57,280 bases of DNA, taken from NCBI GenBank assembly GCA_019634045.1, contig JAHQWA010000005.1:1-57280 (forward strand). The letters are read 5' to 3'. A model generated the notes under the pieces. The model ran no database searches. It had not been told where the DNA came from and saw nothing but the letters and a program-made list of their open reading frames with translations. The stretch comes from Saprospiraceae bacterium. Its GTDB lineage: Bacteria > Bacteroidota > Bacteroidia > Chitinophagales > Saprospiraceae. The translations under genes and the position numbers were made by a program. Below, piece after piece: positions 54,322 through 57,280 of the stretch. Positions within the stretch are counted from its first letter, which is position 1. Each line of letters starts with the position of its first letter.

Positions 54322-54846
54322 ATGGAGGGAATTGTCGCTAATGTACTTCGCTGCGTATTTTTCTATTTGTTACAAGTGTTATTCCTGAAGCGCCTTTCAA
54401 CAGGATGGGAAGGCTATTTTTATTGGAATGTACTTTTCTATCCTTTATTCATTTTGTTGCTTCCTTTCCGAACACCACGTTCCTTATTGCTTTTGATTGC
54501 GTTTGCTTTCGGCTTATTGATCGATATGGCTTACGATTCACCTGGAGTCCATGCAAGCGCCTTGGTTTTCATGGCTTATATGCGTGATGTAATTATTAAA
54601 TTGGACTGGATGGTTCCCCGAGATGGATACAAGATTACCTCAAACCCTACTATAAGAGACTTGGGGCTCCCCTGGTTTCTTCGATATTTGAGCATATTAT
54701 TGGCCTGCCACGTTCTATTTTATTTTACCATGGAGGTTTTTGTTCCGGCTCAAATACTACAAATCTTGCAGAAGAGCTTTTTTACCTATATATTATCTAT
54801 GGTCTTTATATTGATCTACATGTTGATCTTCAGACCTTCTCAATAG
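54322..54846 (+). CDS. mreD: Rod shape-determining protein MreD
   Basis: A 174-residue inner-membrane protein with about five hydrophobic helices and a short cytoplasmic loop around residues 90-115. Sequence conservation is low in this family; assignment rests on size, topology, the segment FGLLIDMAYDSPGVHASALV (DxxxxxxxGxxA pattern typical of MreD), and position between mreC (4 bp) and mrdA (6 bp). Confidence 0.9.
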   Translation: MEGIVANVLRCVFFYLLQVLFLKRLSTGWEGYFYWNVLFYPLFILLLPFRTPRSLLLLIAFAFGLLIDMAYDSPGVHASALVFMAYMRDVIIKLDWMVPRDGYKITSNPTIRDLGLPWFLRYLSILLACHVLFYFTMEVFVPAQILQILQKSFFTYILSMVFILIYMLIFRPSQ

Positions 54847-54852
54847 TATACT

Positions 54853-56763
54853 GTGACAACTTCGAACAACCATAGAGCAACATATATTCGTTGGGTCTTC
54901 ATTATTGGGGCCTTAATGTTAATCTTCAAAGCTGCACAGTTACAGCTATGGGATAGCTCTTTTCGTTCTAAAGCGGATGCTGCCACAATAGGAGAGTACG
55001 TAATGTACCCTTCTCGCGGCTTGATCTATGATCGAAATGATAGCCTTCTAGTTAATAACGATTATATCTATGACCTGATGGTCACCTTTAATCAGGTAGA
55101 CCCGGATATGGATACCACTAAGTTCTGTCAGCTTTTGGGGATCACGGAGACTGAGTTTACGAAACGACTCAACAAAAATTGGGGAGACGTCCGCTATTCC
55201 AAATCAGTTCCCTATGTTTTCCTGGATAAGATATCGGTGGAAACTTATGCCCGTTTTCAAGAGACTTTGTATGAATTTCCTGGGTTCTTTCCACAGGTTA
55301 GGAATGTAAGAGCTTATCCGCATGCTACCTCTCCGCACTTGTTAGGCTATATCCGGGAGGTCAATCGTAAGGAATTGAAGATCAAAGAATTTGATAAATC
55401 AAAAGGAAATGATTCGTTACCGGTTTATGCCTTAGGAGATTATATTGGAGCGAGCGGACTTGAGAAGCAGTACGAGGAGCATTTAAGAGGTAAAAAAGGC
55501 TTACGCTTGGTTCTGAAGGATAATATGGGGAGAGAAGTGGGTGACTATAATGATAGAGAAAGCAATATTCCGGCCGTATCTGGAAGTAACCTCCATACTA
55601 CTATCGATCTCCGTCTACAAAAGTATGGAGAGAAACTCATGTCCAATAAGATTGGAAGTATCGTGGCTATTGAACCTAAGACGGGCGAAATCCTAACAAT
55701 GGTTAGTACACCTACCTACGATCCTAATGAACTGACAATCAATAAAGACCGGGGTAGAACCTATGCAAAGTTGCAAAAAGATTCGTTGAATCCTCTATTC
55801 AATCGCAGCTTGATGGCGCAATACCCTCCTGGCTCTCTTTTCAAACCAGTAGTGGCGCTAGTTGCTTTGGAAGACACGCTTATCACGCCCAAGACTACCA
55901 TATCTTGTCAGGGAGGATACTATGTGAATGGCCAGAAGTTGACGGGATGTCACTATCATCAAACCTGTACTTCAGTTTCCTCAGCCATTCAGCACTCTTG
56001 CAATGCCTACTTTGTCAATGTATTTCGGCGGATTGTAGATCAGGCTGGAGCTCACCAGCCCTCCTTGGGATTGGACCATTTTAATGGCTATTTGGAGGAT
56101 TTTGGCCTTGGTCAGAAACTCGGTATTGATTTTCCCGGAGAGCAAATTGGCAATTATCCCTCTTCCCAGTATTTTTCAGAAAGGGTATATGCCAATGAAT
56201 CCAATTGGAAATCCATCTGGATCCGTTCTTTGGGAATTGGTCAAGGGGAGCTTCTAATGACCAATTTGCAAATGGCTAATATGGCAGCTCTAATAGGAAA
56301 TAGAGGATACTATGTGAAGCCTCATTTGGTAAAGCGTATTGTGCCGGAGAACAAACCCGCTATTCTATTTGATCACTCTGCTGGAAGAGTAGAGCTTGAC
56401 ATTAATAAGGATCATTTCGAAACGGTAATCGAAGGGATGGCAAGAGTGGTAACCAGTGGAACGGCCACAAGTGCATACATACCAGATATTGTAGTGTGTG
56501 GCAAGACAGGAACGGCTGAAAATAACCAACGAGACGGAAAAGATCATTCTATCTTCTTCGCATTCGCACCCAAGGATAATCCAAAAATTGCCATAGCCGT
56601 TTATGTGGAAAACGGTACCTGGGGAGGTTCTTATGCCGCCCCAATTGCAAGTTTAATGATCGAAAAATATCTCCGCGAGAATGGAGAAATTGTAAGTCCT
56701 AACCGAAAGTGGTGGGAAAAACGAATGGTTGAAGCAGATTTGATTAGTACTATTCGCCCTTAA
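54853..56763 (+). CDS. mrdA: Penicillin-binding protein 2 (elongation transpeptidase)
   Basis: A 636-residue class B PBP that cross-links peptidoglycan during side-wall growth. The start is GTG at 54853. After one N-terminal transmembrane helix (about 10-30) come the pedestal domain with RGLIYDRND and the transpeptidase: SLFK with nucleophile Ser328, SCN at 382-384 and KTG at 551-553. The gene follows mreD by 6 bp. In most related genomes rodA comes next; here no rodA follows within the remaining 517 bp, which look noncoding, so the partner polymerase must be encoded elsewhere. Confidence 0.96.
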   Translation: MTTSNNHRATYIRWVFIIGALMLIFKAAQLQLWDSSFRSKADAATIGEYVMYPSRGLIYDRNDSLLVNNDYIYDLMVTFNQVDPDMDTTKFCQLLGITETEFTKRLNKNWGDVRYSKSVPYVFLDKISVETYARFQETLYEFPGFFPQVRNVRAYPHATSPHLLGYIREVNRKELKIKEFDKSKGNDSLPVYALGDYIGASGLEKQYEEHLRGKKGLRLVLKDNMGREVGDYNDRESNIPAVSGSNLHTTIDLRLQKYGEKLMSNKIGSIVAIEPKTGEILTMVSTPTYDPNELTINKDRGRTYAKLQKDSLNPLFNRSLMAQYPPGSLFKPVVALVALEDTLITPKTTISCQGGYYVNGQKLTGCHYHQTCTSVSSAIQHSCNAYFVNVFRRIVDQAGAHQPSLGLDHFNGYLEDFGLGQKLGIDFPGEQIGNYPSSQYFSERVYANESNWKSIWIRSLGIGQGELLMTNLQMANMAALIGNRGYYVKPHLVKRIVPENKPAILFDHSAGRVELDINKDHFETVIEGMARVVTSGTATSAYIPDIVVCGKTGTAENNQRDGKDHSIFFAFAPKDNPKIAIAVYVENGTWGGSYAAPIASLMIEKYLRENGEIVSPNRKWWEKRMVEADLISTIRP

Positions 56764-57184
56764 ATTGACGTGCTATTAAGGAGCCGAGTCATCCTGCGTT
56801 GATTCTTAAGGGATTCTACCCACCTCTACCTACCTTCCCTTCCTGTTTGGCAACACCATTTGGACTAAAACATCTTTTGCGCTAGTGCCTGGCTGCCGTA
56901 AACAAGCTTCACTTCTTTTTTGTCCGTATCTATGGATATGTACTTCAAAGAGGACTTCGACTTAATAAAACCTGTCTGCTTTTTAGATGGGAAATGATAC
57001 TTTTTATCCCCAGCAGCGCTGCGCAAACGATCAATTTTTCCGACTAGCGATATTAAAGACAACCGTTCAAGACCGTTTAAGGCAAGTCTTAGGATACCTA
57101 CTGCATTTAGGAGGCAAGCAGTGCAATAATGTTAAGCCAACGTAAAGGATATCCTATAAAATAAGGTAAAGGAACAATTTTATT

Positions 57185-57198
57185 TAGAACACGTTCTA
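57185..57198. promoter_or_regulatory. TetR-type palindromic operator
   Basis: TAGAAC-AC-GTTCTA is a perfect 6-base inverted repeat with 2-base spacer. It has the same form (TnnAACnnGTTnnA) as operators described for the TetR repressors KstR of actinobacteria. It lies 18 bp upstream of a -7 element, which would place it at a promoter. The protein that binds it is unknown. Confidence 0.5.
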
Positions 57199-57216
57199 CA
57201 ATTGGATTGATGTAAC

Positions 57217-57224
57217 TAAATTTG
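57217..57224 (+). promoter_or_regulatory. Putative Bacteroidota -7 promoter element at the right edge
   Basis: TAAATTTG fits TAnnTTTG on the plus strand. The expected -33 site would overlap the TAGAAC/GTTCTA palindrome at 57185-57198, so a protein bound there would block polymerase. The gene served must begin after base 57280. Confidence 0.4.
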
Positions 57225-57280
57225 TGGCAATACGATAAATAGGGTAATGATCCGCGTAGAGCCGTAAATAGAGCCATTAA

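Larger units (their letters stand above)
56764..57280. other. 517-bp region after mrdA with no convincing gene
   Basis: A 65-codon frame on the minus strand (56865-57062, TTG start) ends LVYGSQALAQKMF, but has no ATG start and no recognised motif; I regard it as unproven. The right end holds a palindrome AGGATATCCT (57147-57156), a TetR-type inverted repeat and a -7 element, both listed separately, and looks like the promoter region of a plus-strand gene beyond the window. Confidence 0.55.

Noticed and set aside
56865..57062. 65-codon frame on the minus strand
   Set aside because: It needs a TTG start, has no recognisable motif, and lies in a low-information intergenic region; kept only as a remark.
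1..57280. CRISPR arrays, tRNA or rRNA genes, insertion sequences, phage genes
   Set aside because: No regularly spaced repeats, cloverleaf-like sequences, transposase or integrase motifs were seen by eye.

Overview
The window looks like a chromosomal segment of a Bacteroidota bacterium, probably from the Saprospiria/Chitinophagia side of the phylum (the finer placement is inference). Support: a type IX secretion (T9SS) component of the PorQ family, a protein with a gliding-motility-type C-terminal sorting domain, an 1106-residue SecA, promoter elements of the TAnnTTTG type, few Shine-Dalgarno sites, membrane-bound AraC regulators, LytTR two-component genes, and PadR-controlled FtsX-like permeases carrying the prefix domain typical of this phylum. 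I see no phage, insertion sequence, integrase, CRISPR array, tRNA or rRNA. The window reads as ordinary core and lineage-specific chromosome.

Layout. 1-4.4 kb (+): 3' end of hflX, an M29 aminopeptidase, a protein that appears to have a decayed DEDD-exonuclease (RNase H-like) fold, a Crp/Fnr regulator and an SDR oxidoreductase. 4.5-18.5 kb (-): a lipoprotein alpha/beta hydrolase with a membrane AraC regulator, a beta-CASP metallo-hydrolase, an ECF sigma / anti-sigma-like / beta-repeat protein operon ending in a clear terminator, a DUF1963 protein, a YceI-TPR fusion, a second membrane AraC regulator, uvrB, and an adenylate cyclase with a periplasmic TPR sensor. 18.8-22.9 kb (+): a spheroidene-monooxygenase-like protein, an ATP-grasp ligase, then a second ECF sigma factor coupled to a protein that joins an anti-sigma-like N-terminus to an outer-membrane beta-barrel. 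22.9-28 kb: a TetR regulator divergent from a coiled-coil membrane protein, an OmpA-family lipoprotein, and a polytopic patatin-like lipase. 28.4-31.6 kb (+): UDP-glucose dehydrogenase, a MORN-repeat lipoprotein and PorQ. 31.6-48 kb (-): a DUF1648 protein, a LytTR response regulator / histidine kinase / hydrolase operon, a PadR regulator with three overlapping large FtsX-type permeases, a DinB protein and secA. 48.3-56.8 kb (+): a lipoprotein and a T9SS-sorted FN3-like protein, an M16-fold protein without its zinc motif, and the cell-shape operon mreB-mreC-mreD-mrdA.

How the parts connect. Much of the window concerns the envelope: export (SecA, PorQ and its sorted substrate), wall elongation (Mre/PBP2), outer-membrane proteins (OmpA family, barrel fusion), and envelope sensing (two ECF systems, LytTR system, PadR/permeases, membrane AraC proteins, periplasmic-sensor cyclase). 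The least ordinary items are the trans-envelope anti-sigma/barrel protein, the degenerate exonuclease-like protein, the ATPase-less triple permease operon, the pseudoknot-capable hairpin at 2798-2853, and a TetR-type palindrome at the right edge. All functional assignments rest on motif reading without database searches.
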